Source: JACMQX01 sp044225675 (GTDB taxonomy: Bacteria; Pseudomonadota; Gammaproteobacteria; Burkholderiales; Burkholderiaceae_C). From it: DNA of 41,937 bases. Positions 34,719 through 41,937 of the stretch are shown here, piece by piece (within the stretch, counting starts at the first letter, position 1; each line of letters starts with the position of its first letter). A program made the translations under genes and the position numbers. The notes below the pieces were generated by a model that saw nothing but the letters and a program-made list of their open reading frames with translations, made no database searches and was not told the origin of the DNA. Where the stretch lies: contig JBGAIH010000039.1 in assembly GCA_044225675.1 (NCBI GenBank), positions 1 to 41,937 on the forward strand, read 5' to 3'.

Positions 34719-35458
34719 GCCGCACAGCCGACAAGGACGCGTGTGAGCTCGGCTGGCGCGCTGATCATCGGATCGTGACCCGTCTCCAGCGTGACGACCT
34801 GCGCTCCGCCGCCTGCCGGGTCCAGCCAGGCACCGCCCCAGAACGACCGGTCCGCGACGCGCGGACGGATCGCGTCGATCGTGGCAAGCGCCGGACGCGT
34901 GCAGTTGACGAAGGTCCGCGGGACCGACGCCACCCGTTGCGGGTCGAACTCCAGGACCGCTTCGTAAGTGTGACCGGGATGCGGCGTTTGCCGGCGCCGG
35001 ACCCAGGCCAGATCATCGTCAGCCAGCCCGAAGATCGACGGGTCCGGCGGCGGAAAGCTGAAGGTCGTGGACTCGCGCGCCGCGTCCATGCGCGCCTTGC
35101 GGGTGGCGCTGGCATGGGTGCTGCTCCAGCTCTCGCCGGGCTTGGGAACGACGGCATCGACATAGACAAGATGCCGCAGGCGCCCGGGCATCCGGTCGGC
35201 GACCGCCGTGCCCAGCATTCCGGCGTAGGAGTGAACGGCCAGGATCACGTCCTGCATCTCTTCGGCCTCGATCGCCATCTCGACGTCCCGGATATGCGTC
35301 TGCAGCGTGATCGACGCATCCAGGAGGTGCGCCCGCTCCCCCAGCCCCGTCAGCGTGACGGCGTGGGCGCGGTGGCCAGCCTGCACCAGCGCCTGGGTCA
35401 CGCGCTGCCAGCACCATGCGCCGTGCCAGGCGCCATGAACGAGAACGAAATTGGCCAT
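34715..35458 (-). CDS. Alpha/beta fold hydrolase (esterase-like)
   Basis: The 247 aa product is an HNL/esterase-like alpha/beta hydrolase: FVLVHGAWHGAWCWQRV at the start holds the oxyanion region, the nucleophile Ser is in AVHSYAGM, the likely Asp lies in the later part and His is in ETGHDPMISAP. The substrate is unknown. AAGGAGCGATC precedes ATG 35458. It lies 27 bases after the CoA-transferase gene, so both may belong to one acyl-CoA or ester pathway. Confidence 0.88.
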   Translation of the reverse strand: MANFVLVHGAWHGAWCWQRVTQALVQAGHRAHAVTLTGLGERAHLLDASITLQTHIRDVEMAIEAEEMQDVILAVHSYAGMLGTAVADRMPGRLRHLVYVDAVVPKPGESWSSTHASATRKARMDAARESTTFSFPPPDPSIFGLADDDLAWVRRRQTPHPGHTYEAVLEFDPQRVASVPRTFVNCTRPALATIDAIRPRVADRSFWGGAWLDPAGGGAQVVTLETGHDPMISAPAELTRVLVGCAA

Positions 35459-35485
35459 GATCGCTCCTTCTACGCAGCGTGCGGC

Positions 35486-36778
35486 TTACACGACCTTGCC
35501 GGCCCGCAATTGAGCGATCTGGTCTTCCGTGTAGCCCAGAAGTCCGCTCAGGACGGCATCCGTGTGCTCCCCGAGGAGGGGCGGCGGCGTGCCCCCCAGC
35601 TCGGGCGAGCGCACCGGCGTGCCGCTCAGTTTGAGCGGGCTGGCCACCAGGGGCAGGTCGTCCTGGACCGGGTGTTTCCAATGGCTGACCATGCCCCGCT
35701 CGAGCACATGCGGATCGGCGAACACCTCGCCCAGATGGTTGATGGCGCCGCAGGGCACCTTGGCGGCTTCCAGCGCGGCCAGCCAGTCGGCCTTGGTGCG
35801 CGTCATGAAAACCTTCTCCAGCATCGGCACGAGCGTCGCCCGGTGGCGAACCCGGTCCTGGTTGCGGATGAAGCGGGGGTCCGCTGCCAGGTACGGCCGG
35901 TTCGCGACGGCACAGAACTTGGCGAACTGCGAGTCGTTTCCGACCGCCAGGATCATGTGGTCACGGGCGCCGGCCGGCGCATCCGCTGGCGGCTTGACCT
36001 CGAACACCTGGTAGGGAACGATGGTTTGGTGCGCGTTGCCGGCGCGCTGGGGCACCACGCCGCTGACCAGGTAGCTGGCTCCGAGATTGGCCAGCATGGC
36101 GACCTGCGTATCAAGCAGCGCCATGTCAATATGCTGTCCTTCGCCCGTGCGCTCGGCGTGGCGCAGCGCGGCCAGGATGCCGACGGTGGCATACATGCCG
36201 GTGAACAGGTCCGCGACCGCCACGCCGACTTTCTGAGGGCCGCCGCCCAGATCGTCGCGCTCACCCGTGAGGCTCATCAGGCCCCCGATGCCCTGGATCG
36301 CATAGTCGTAACCGGCCCGCTCGCGATAGGGGCCGGTCTGGCCGAATCCGGTCACGCTGCAGTACACGATCCTGGGGTTGATGGCCTTGATGGACGCATA
36401 GTCAAGGCCGTATCGCGCCATGTCCCCGACCTTGAAGTTCTCGACGAAGACGTCGCAATGCCGGGCCAGATCCCTGATCAGGGCCTGTCCCGCAGCCTGG
36501 GCGATGTCGCAGGTCAGGGACCGCTTGTTCCGGTTGGTGCCAAGGTAGTACGCCGCCTCGGCCGACTCCTGTCCGGCGTTGTCGCGCAGGAACGGGGGGC
36601 CCCAGCTGCGTGTGTCGTCGCCAGCGCCGGGGCGCTCGATCTTGATCACGTCCGCGCCGAGGTCGGCCAGGATCTGGGTGCTCCACGGTCCTGCCAGCAC
36701 GCGGGACAGATCCAGTACGCGAATGCCGTCGAGGGAGGAGGGGGCAAGAGGGGGACTCGTTTCAGGCATGGGCGACAT
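35486..36778 (-). CDS. CaiB/BaiF family CoA-transferase
   Basis: The 430 aa product is a type III CoA-transferase: LDGIRVLDLSRVLAGPWSTQILADLGADVIKIERP is the classic N-terminus, with GDDTRSWGPPF, NRNKRSLTCDI and ENFKVG (about residue 105). The mid-region GYDYAIQGIGGLMSLTG follows. It moves CoA between acyl donors and a carboxylic acid; the substrate is unknown. ATG 36778 and ATG 36769 are both possible, neither with a strong ribosome binding site. It is divergent from the lipoprotein gene with only about 26-35 bases between. Confidence 0.93.
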   Translation of the reverse strand: MSPMPETSPPLAPSSLDGIRVLDLSRVLAGPWSTQILADLGADVIKIERPGAGDDTRSWGPPFLRDNAGQESAEAAYYLGTNRNKRSLTCDIAQAAGQALIRDLARHCDVFVENFKVGDMARYGLDYASIKAINPRIVYCSVTGFGQTGPYRERAGYDYAIQGIGGLMSLTGERDDLGGGPQKVGVAVADLFTGMYATVGILAALRHAERTGEGQHIDMALLDTQVAMLANLGASYLVSGVVPQRAGNAHQTIVPYQVFEVKPPADAPAGARDHMILAVGNDSQFAKFCAVANRPYLAADPRFIRNQDRVRHRATLVPMLEKVFMTRTKADWLAALEAAKVPCGAINHLGEVFADPHVLERGMVSHWKHPVQDDLPLVASPLKLSGTPVRSPELGGTPPPLLGEHTDAVLSGLLGYTEDQIAQLRAGKVV

Positions 36779-36792
36779 TGTCCGCGCAAACC

Positions 36793-36798
36793 GATAAT
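36793..36798 (+). promoter_or_regulatory. -10-like element before the lipoprotein/MFS/PTS operon
   Basis: GATAAT at 36793-36798 ends six bases before ATG 36805, so transcription may start on the ATG. No clear -35 at correct spacing and no Shine-Dalgarno sequence were found. Confidence 0.35.
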
Positions 36799-36804
36799 GA
36801 AGTG

Positions 36805-37338
36805 ATGCAAAGCACGTTTCCGCCGGCTGTCCGTCTGGCAGGCCTGTTGTCGTCTGCGCTCCTCGCGGCGTGCAATCCGACCTTCAACTGGCGTGAGGTG
36901 CCCGTCGAAGGGGCAAGCCTCGTCGCCTTGCTGCCCTGCAAGCCGGATCGGGCCGGCCGCCCTGTCACCCTGGCCGGCCAGTCCGGCGACATGCAGGTGA
37001 TGGGCTGCGAGGCCGGGGGCGCCACCTTTGCCGTCTCCCGCATGCGACTTCCGGATCCGGCGCAGGCCTCGGCCGTCCTGGACCAATGGCGCCTGCTCAC
37101 CTTGCGGAACATGCAGGCGGCCTCGCCGCGCGAGGCCGCATTCGTCCCCAAGGGCGCTCTGGCGCTTGCGGCTTCGGTGCAGGTCGTGGCGGTGGGGCGG
37201 CGCGCAGACGGCCTGCCGGTGATGGCCCACGCGGCGTGGTTCGCCAGGGGGGCCGATGTCTACCACGCCGTCGTGTACGCCGATCGTCTCTCGCCGGAAG
37301 TGGCCGAAACCTTTTTCAGCGGGCTGGTGCTCCGATGA
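36805..37338 (+). CDS. Putative lipoprotein of unknown function
   Basis: The 177 aa product has a lipoprotein signal (AGLLSSALLAAC, Cys about residue 23) and then no family I recognise. WREVPVEGASLVALLPCKPDRAGRPVTLAG and MQVMGCEAGGATFAVSRM suggest a small beta-rich domain with two Cys that could pair. ATG 36805 is preferred to a start nine codons upstream because it opens the signal peptide. It overlaps the MFS start as ATGA, so both are coupled. It may work with the transporter or the envelope (inference). Confidence 0.75.
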   Translation: MQSTFPPAVRLAGLLSSALLAACNPTFNWREVPVEGASLVALLPCKPDRAGRPVTLAGQSGDMQVMGCEAGGATFAVSRMRLPDPAQASAVLDQWRLLTLRNMQAASPREAAFVPKGALALAASVQVVAVGRRADGLPVMAHAAWFARGADVYHAVVYADRLSPEVAETFFSGLVLR

Positions 37339-38579
37339 CCCTGCTTGGCCGGCGCGACGCAGTGGTCGTATTCTGCGTCTTCGCATTTGCCTACTTCTTC
37401 TCGGCCGTAATGCGGGCGATCACGGCGACCCTGTCGCCTGTGCTGACCCAGGAGTTCGGGCTGCATGCGCGCGATCTCGGCCTTCTTGCGGGCGGCTATT
37501 TCCTGGGCTTTGCCATGATGCAGCTGCCGCTGGGTCGGTGGCTGGATCGGCATGGTCCGCGCAACGTCGTCCTGTGCTTCCTCGGCGTTGCGGTTCTCGG
37601 GTGCATGCTGTTCGCCGTGGCGACGGGTTTCACCGGCCTGATGATCGCCCGGCTCCTGTGCGGAGCCGGCGTAGGGGCCTGCCTGATGGCGCCGCTGACC
37701 GGCTACAGGCGCTGGCTTTCGCCCGGTGCCCAGCTGCGTGCCAATTCGTGGATGCTCATGGTCGCCTCGCTCGGAACGGTCGCATCGACTCTGCCCGTGC
37801 AATGGTTCCTGCGCGAGCAGGGGTGGCGCCCGATCTTCTGGGCGCTTTCCGCCTGTCTGGTGCTCGCCATGGCCCTGATCCTGTGGAAGGCGCCGCCCTG
37901 GTCGGCGGGGCCTGCGTCGGCCGGCGCTGATGCGGCGTCCGCGCCCGCCGCCGGCTACTCACAGATATGGCGGCATGCGTATTTCCGCCGGCTCACGCCG
38001 CTCGGGTTTTTCAACTACGGCGGGATGCTGGCCATGCAGACGCTGTGGGCCGGTCCCTGGATGGTGCGCGTCGCCGGCTACACACCGCTGGAGGCGGCCG
38101 GCGGGTTGTTTCTCATCAGCCTGGCGATGCTCGTGACCTTCTGGATCTGGGGCCTGGTCAACCCGCTGCTGGCCCGGCGCGGCCTCGGGCCGGACCGCCT
38201 GATGGCGCTGGGCTTGCCGCTCTCGCTCGCCTGCCTGACTGCCATCGTCGTCGCCGGACCGTCGGCCGGCGCAATCGCCTGGGCGACCTTCTGCGTGACG
38301 AGCACCTTTGTCTCGCTGGCCCAGCCGGCGGTCGGGCTCGCATTCCCGTCAGCGTCGGCCGGGCGCGCTCTGTCGGCCTACAACCTCGTCATCTTCTCGG
38401 GTGTCTTCACGGTCCAATGGGGTATCGGACTGTTGGTGGACGGCTTCGGGGCGGCCGGACTCGGGCAGGTCGATGCCTTCCGCAGCGCCATCGCCGTGTT
38501 TCTGGCCTGCTGCGTCGCTTCCTATGCCTACTTCGTGCTGGCGAAAAGCCATAATGCCCGGCAACGGTCACCCTCATGA
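37335..38579 (+). CDS. MFS transporter
   Basis: The 414 aa product has 12 predicted membrane segments. The first half carries the MFS loop between helices 2 and 3, LGRWLDRHGPRN, and the repeat in the second half is weaker. The substrate is not evident. The ATG overlaps the lipoprotein stop (ATGA), and its own stop overlaps the EIIA ATG in the same way. In-frame sequence upstream inside the lipoprotein gene is rejected as a start. Confidence 0.92.
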   Translation: MTLLGRRDAVVVFCVFAFAYFFSAVMRAITATLSPVLTQEFGLHARDLGLLAGGYFLGFAMMQLPLGRWLDRHGPRNVVLCFLGVAVLGCMLFAVATGFTGLMIARLLCGAGVGACLMAPLTGYRRWLSPGAQLRANSWMLMVASLGTVASTLPVQWFLREQGWRPIFWALSACLVLAMALILWKAPPWSAGPASAGADAASAPAAGYSQIWRHAYFRRLTPLGFFNYGGMLAMQTLWAGPWMVRVAGYTPLEAAGGLFLISLAMLVTFWIWGLVNPLLARRGLGPDRLMALGLPLSLACLTAIVVAGPSAGAIAWATFCVTSTFVSLAQPAVGLAFPSASAGRALSAYNLVIFSGVFTVQWGIGLLVDGFGAAGLGQVDAFRSAIAVFLACCVASYAYFVLAKSHNARQRSPS

Positions 38580-39034
38580 ACAGCATCCTCATCATTGCCC
38601 ATGCCCCCTTGGCGCACGCGCTGCGCCAATGTGCGCTGCACGTCTTTCCGGACTGCGGCAGCGGCGTGGCGTCGCTCGACGTCCAGCCCAACGTCACCCC
38701 GGAGGAGACGCTGGGTGCTGCACGCATCAGCATGGCGCAGCTCGAATCCCTGCCCCGCGCGTCGGGCGTCCTGGTGCTGGTCGATGTCTTTGGCGCCACC
38801 CCCTGCAATGTTGCGCAGAAGCTGGTCGATGGCGTCAACTCCAAGCTCGTGACCGGTGTGAACCTTCCCATGCTGCTGCGCACCGTCAGCTACCGGCACG
38901 AGTCGCTGGATGCGCTGGTGGCCCGCGCGCTCGTGGGGGGCACGCAGGGCGTCATGCAGGTGGCCGTCACCGCACCGCAGAATCAGGCCAAGAGACCCAG
39001 AAATGATCAAGACTACCGTGACCATCAGCAATAA
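38576..39034 (+). CDS. PTS EIIA-Man family protein
   Basis: The 152 aa product matches the mannose-type EIIA: MNSILIIAHAPLAHAL with phospho-acceptor His9, then VLVLVDVFGATPCNVAQKL. It receives phosphate from HPr. No EIIB or EIIC genes follow, so it probably has a regulatory rather than a transport role. The ATG overlaps the MFS stop and the last 32 bases overlap the HPr gene. The last residues (QNQAKRPRNDQDYRDHQQ) look like a tail set by that overlap. Confidence 0.92.
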   Translation: MNSILIIAHAPLAHALRQCALHVFPDCGSGVASLDVQPNVTPEETLGAARISMAQLESLPRASGVLVLVDVFGATPCNVAQKLVDGVNSKLVTGVNLPMLLRTVSYRHESLDALVARALVGGTQGVMQVAVTAPQNQAKRPRNDQDYRDHQQ

Positions 39035-39272
39035 GCTGGGGCTGCATGCCCGCGCGTCGGCCAAGCTGACCAAGCTGGCCGGCTCCTTTCCCTGCGACAT
39101 CTGGATGAGCCGGGGCGACCGCCGCGTCAACGCCAAGAGCATCATGGGCGTCATGATGCTGGCGGCAGGGCTGGGCACCGAGGTGCTGCTCGAAACGGAT
39201 GGCGCGCGCGAACAGGAAGCCATGGATGCGCTGCTGGCCATGATCCATGACAAGTTCGGAGAAGGTGAGTGA
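39003..39272 (+). CDS. ptsH: Phosphocarrier protein HPr
   Basis: The 89 aa protein has NKLGLHARASAKL with the phospho-acceptor His15 and NAKSIMGVMML with Ser46, the site used by HPr kinase in organisms that have it. It passes phosphate from enzyme I to EIIA. It overlaps the EIIA gene by 32 bases and ends in a four-base overlap with the enzyme I start (GTGA). AGAGACC lies before the ATG. Confidence 0.97.
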   Translation: MIKTTVTISNKLGLHARASAKLTKLAGSFPCDIWMSRGDRRVNAKSIMGVMMLAAGLGTEVLLETDGAREQEAMDALLAMIHDKFGEGE

Positions 39273-41035
39273 CCTTCGCGATCCATGGCCTGGCCGTCGC
39301 CCGTGGCATTGCCATCGGGCGCGCAGTCCTGATCGCCTCAAGCCGGGTCGACGTTGCCCATTACTTCATCGAGCCCGGCCAGGTCGAGGCCGAGATTGAC
39401 CGCGTTCGCGCGGGGCGCAATGCAGTCGTCGAGGAGATCCACCGGCTGCAGCAGGGCATCGCTCAGATGGGCCCGAAAGAGGCGCCGCATGAATTGACGG
39501 CCCTGCTCGACGTCCACCTGATGCTCCTGCAGGACGAGATGCTCACCTCCGGCGTCAAGCACTGGATCACCGAGCGGCTCTACAACGCCGAATGGGCGCT
39601 GACCACCCAGCTCGAAGTCATCGCGCGCCAGTTCGACGAGATGGAGGATGAATACCTGCGCGAGCGCAAGGCCGATCTGGAACAGGTCGTCGAGCGCATC
39701 CTGCGGTACATGAAAGGCGTGGCGTCACCGGTGGCGCCGCCGTCCGTGGCACGTCGCAAGACGCAGCAGGACCTCCTGCTCGACGACACCGTCGATGTGC
39801 CGCTGGTGCTGATCGCCCACGATCTGTCGCCGGCGGACATGCTCCAGTTCAAGCAAAGCGTGTTCGCCGGCTTCGTCACCGATGTCGGCGGCAAGACGTC
39901 GCACACGGCCATCGTCGCGCGCAGCATGGACATTCCGGCGGTGGTCGGCGCGCGCAGTGCCAGCCAGCTCGTGCGCCAGGACGACTGGGTCATCATCGAT
40001 GGCGATGCCGGCGTGATGATCGTCGATCCGTCGCCGATCATCCTGGCGGAGTACGGGTTCAAGCAACGCCAGGGCGAGCTGGAGCGGGGCCGCCTGGCGC
40101 GGCTGCGCCATACGCCAGCCATCACGCTGGACGGCCAGAAGGTCGAGCTTCTGGCCAACATCGAGATGCCCGAGGACGCGCCTGCCGCGCTGCAGGCCGG
40201 CGCCGTGGGGGTCGGGCTGTTCCGAAGCGAGTTCCTGTTCATGGGCCGGCAAGGCAACCTCCCTGGCGAGGAGGAGCAGTACCAGGCTTACCGGCGCGCG
40301 GTCGAAGGCATGCAGGGCCTGCCCGTCACCATCCGCACGGTCGACGTGGGGGCAGACAAGCCGCTGGATCGCGCGCAACGCGATGATGCCCACCTCAACC
40401 CGGCACTGGGGCTGCGGGCCATTCGCTGGAGCCTGGCCGATCCGGCGATGTTCCTCAATCAATTGCGGGCCATCTTGCGGGCGGCCGTCCACGGGCCGGT
40501 GCATCTGCTGATTCCCATGCTCGCGCATGGCAGCGAGATCCGCCATACGTTGGCGCTCCTGGATCACGCGCGTGCCGAACTGGACAACAGCGGCCGAGCC
40601 TACGGCCACGTCAAGCTCGGCGCCATGATCGAGATCCCGGCCGCCGCCTTGACGTTGCGCCTCTTCCTCAAGTACTTCGATTTCCTGTCGATCGGCACCA
40701 ACGACCTGATCCAGTACACCCTGGCGATCGACCGCGCCGACGAGTCGGTTGCTCATCTCTACGACCCGCTGCACCCGGCCGTCCTGCGGCTGATCGCCGA
40801 CACCATTGCCGAATGCAACCGCCAGGGCAAGGGCGTGTCCGTTTGCGGGGAGATGGCTGGCGACGTGAGCCTGACGCGCCTTCTGCTCGGGCTCGGATTG
40901 CGCAGTTTTTCCATGCACCCTGCGCAGATTTTGGCAGTCAAGCAGGAAATCCTTCGCTCCGATACCACGCGCCTGCGTCCCTGGGCTGTGCAAGTGCTAG
41001 AGTCTGACGAACCTTCAGTTGCGTTGGGGTCTTGA
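39269..41035 (+). CDS. ptsI: PTS enzyme I (phosphoenolpyruvate-protein phosphotransferase)
   Basis: The 588 aa protein takes phosphate from phosphoenolpyruvate. His212 in GGKTSHTAIVARSMDIPAVVG is the phospho-His, and Cys526 in VSVCGEMAGD is the C-terminal catalytic residue. PEP-binding regions are present (FRSEFLFMGR, FDFLSIGTNDLIQYTLAIDR). The start is GTG 39269, which overlaps the HPr stop and has GGAGAAG upstream. It is a little longer than E. coli enzyme I (575 aa). Confidence 0.97.
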   Translation: MTFAIHGLAVARGIAIGRAVLIASSRVDVAHYFIEPGQVEAEIDRVRAGRNAVVEEIHRLQQGIAQMGPKEAPHELTALLDVHLMLLQDEMLTSGVKHWITERLYNAEWALTTQLEVIARQFDEMEDEYLRERKADLEQVVERILRYMKGVASPVAPPSVARRKTQQDLLLDDTVDVPLVLIAHDLSPADMLQFKQSVFAGFVTDVGGKTSHTAIVARSMDIPAVVGARSASQLVRQDDWVIIDGDAGVMIVDPSPIILAEYGFKQRQGELERGRLARLRHTPAITLDGQKVELLANIEMPEDAPAALQAGAVGVGLFRSEFLFMGRQGNLPGEEEQYQAYRRAVEGMQGLPVTIRTVDVGADKPLDRAQRDDAHLNPALGLRAIRWSLADPAMFLNQLRAILRAAVHGPVHLLIPMLAHGSEIRHTLALLDHARAELDNSGRAYGHVKLGAMIEIPAAALTLRLFLKYFDFLSIGTNDLIQYTLAIDRADESVAHLYDPLHPAVLRLIADTIAECNRQGKGVSVCGEMAGDVSLTRLLLGLGLRSFSMHPAQILAVKQEILRSDTTRLRPWAVQVLESDEPSVALGS

Positions 41036-41036
41036 G

Positions 41037-41756
41037 ATGAATAAAAAGGTTCGGGCGGCGTCGGCCGCCTCGGCCGCCGTGTGCCTTGCGCTGGCCGCCT
41101 GCGGTTCGTTGGACGACATGGGACGCCAGGAAAAGGCTCTGAATGAGCAGGCTGCGTGGGCTGCGGCGCAGGGCATCGGCCGCGATCGGCCACCCGCGAT
41201 GGTGATCGTCGCGTCCGAGGACGGCAAGATCCGCCTGACGGCGCAAGGACTCACTGCTGCACAGCCCGCAGCCCAGGCGGCCTCCCGGCCTGCCTCTGCC
41301 AGCGCGCCCCCGGCACCGCAAGCCCCCGGGGCTGCTGGCACGGGCAGCGTCGCTGTCGGAGCCGGAACCCCTTCCCCAGCCCCCGAGAGCGTTGCCGCCG
41401 AGGCCCAGGCCGACTCGGACCGCCGCCTGGTTCTCAATACGATTCTGGCCTGGCGCAAGGCCTGGATGGAGGGCGATGCGCGGGCCTACCTCGGCTACTA
41501 CGAGGACGGCTTCAAGGGGGAACTCGCGACACGCGCCGCGTGGGAAAAGCAGCGTCGCGAGCGCCTGGCCAGCGGCAAGATCGTGGTCCGGATCGAGAAC
41601 ATGGCTGTGCGCCTGACCAGCACCGACACCGCGCAAGCCGTGTTCACCCAGCGCTACGCGTCGGCGCGGACTCAGGACGTGGGCACCAAGACGCTCAAGC
41701 TGCGCAAGTTGGGAGGCAGCTGGCGCATCGCCGAGGAAACCTGGCGCCGCGAGTGA
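41037..41756 (+). CDS. Lipoprotein with C-terminal Cds6/SnoaL-like domain
   Basis: The 239 aa product has a lipoprotein signal (CLALAACG, Cys about residue 22), a low-complexity Ala/Pro/Ser region at about residues 75-125, and a C-terminal domain of about 110 residues. That domain reads VLNTILAWRKAWMEGDARAYLGYYEDGFK and ends in LRKLGGSWRIAEETW, the NTF2-like fold found in Cds6 and in L,D-transpeptidase partners. It is probably an envelope protein. It starts one base after the enzyme I stop, so it may be co-transcribed with the PTS genes. A more distal TAGAGT near 41000 could also promote it. Confidence 0.75.
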   Translation: MNKKVRAASAASAAVCLALAACGSLDDMGRQEKALNEQAAWAAAQGIGRDRPPAMVIVASEDGKIRLTAQGLTAAQPAAQAASRPASASAPPAPQAPGAAGTGSVAVGAGTPSPAPESVAAEAQADSDRRLVLNTILAWRKAWMEGDARAYLGYYEDGFKGELATRAAWEKQRRERLASGKIVVRIENMAVRLTSTDTAQAVFTQRYASARTQDVGTKTLKLRKLGGSWRIAEETWRRE

Positions 41757-41802
41757 AACTCAGGCACACGCCGGGCCATCCTTGGGATCCCTGGCGGGCT
41801 AG

Positions 41803-41937
41803 GGCGTGTTAACACTAGTAGTGTTTTCAAAGATTGTGCCGGACAATATCGGGCATGGAGATCACACCCGAACAATTCGCTACCGTTGAGCACTGCCTGC
41901 CCAGGCAGCGTGGCAACGTCAGCCTGAGCAATCTGCA
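41803..41937 (+). mobile_element. Left end of an IS5-like insertion sequence, cut by the window edge
   Basis: The element seems to begin near GGCGTGTTAACACTAG after a CTAG (41799-41802), the kind of target site used by the IS427 branch of IS5. Inside the end, AACACT and AGTGTT (41811-41816 and 41820-41825) form a small dyad. The transposase gene starts 50 bases in. The right end and the target duplication are outside the window, so the exact boundary is an estimate. Confidence 0.65.
41855..41937 (+). CDS. IS5-family transposase, N-terminus only
   Basis: Twenty-seven complete codons are present from ATG 41855 to the window end. The residues MEITPEQFATVEHCLPRQRG and then NVSLSNL look like the start of IS5-family (IS427-type) transposases, where this region precedes the DDE catalytic core. 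The rest is cut off. No strong ribosome binding site is seen before the ATG. Confidence 0.7.
   Translation, partial: MEITPEQFATVEHCLPRQRGNVSLSNL

Noticed and set aside
36778..36798. TTGTCC with GATAAT as a full sigma-70 promoter
   Set aside because: The two hexamers are only nine bases apart, too close for RNA polymerase; only the -10-like element is kept.
34586..36805. A 739-residue open frame on the plus strand over the esterase and CoA-transferase genes
   Set aside because: The minus-strand genes have clear motifs and good coupling; this frame is compositional noise.

Overview
The window reads as ordinary chromosome of a high-GC betaproteobacterium, most likely a member of the Burkholderiales close to Comamonadaceae. 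This rests on ribosomal protein style and length (S3 with a long charged C-terminal tail, S7 of 157 residues), an Asp-type HemB paired with HemJ, an EIIA-Man/HPr/EI cluster, an AtuA-type acyl-CoA cluster, and an S10 operon that stops after rpsQ. No phage, plasmid, CRISPR array, tRNA or rRNA was seen. The only mobile DNA is the left end of an IS5-like element cut by the right edge.

Layout. 1-4 kb: acyl-CoA catabolism genes (start of an mmsA-like dehydrogenase, a LysR regulator, an AtuA-family protein, an enoyl-CoA hydratase). 4-8.2 kb: an Mla/MCE lipid-transport operon (STAS-permease, ATPase, MCE protein, auxiliary lipoprotein) plus a cyclic-nucleotide-binding protein. 8.2-13.8 kb: MarC, an SDR, a DsbA-fold isomerase, a dienelactone hydrolase, an amidohydrolase, a GST and CorA. 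13.8-17.7 kb: hemB and hemJ on opposite strands with a probable small RNA between them, then VanZ, a [2Fe-2S] protein and a hydrolase. 17.8-19 kb: a D,D-carboxypeptidase. 19.1-29.2 kb: the str operon (rpsL, rpsG, fusA, tuf, rpsJ) and the first part of the S10 operon (rplC to rpsQ), closed by a terminator. 29.2-34.7 kb: peroxiredoxin, acetyltransferase, cytochrome b561-type protein, cytochrome c', two thioredoxin-like proteins, a DUF4197 protein and a degenerate hybrid kinase. 34.7-36.8 kb: esterase and CaiB/BaiF CoA-transferase. 36.8-41.8 kb: a tightly overlapping operon of lipoprotein, MFS transporter, EIIA-Man, HPr, enzyme I and a second lipoprotein, then the insertion sequence.

The two most notable points are (i) a compact, apparently unlinked small RNA at about 14953-15051, with a near-consensus sigma-70 promoter, a CCUCCC-containing hairpin loop and a strong intrinsic terminator, and (ii) a tuf gene whose middle carries many small indels while both ends are perfect, which looks more like a collapsed-repeat assembly error than a true pseudogene. 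Several genes have a -10-like hexamer 6-7 bases before the start codon and no Shine-Dalgarno sequence, which suggests leaderless mRNAs. I found no convincing previously undescribed multi-gene system. All identifications come from reading motifs and overall protein resemblance; no database search was run.
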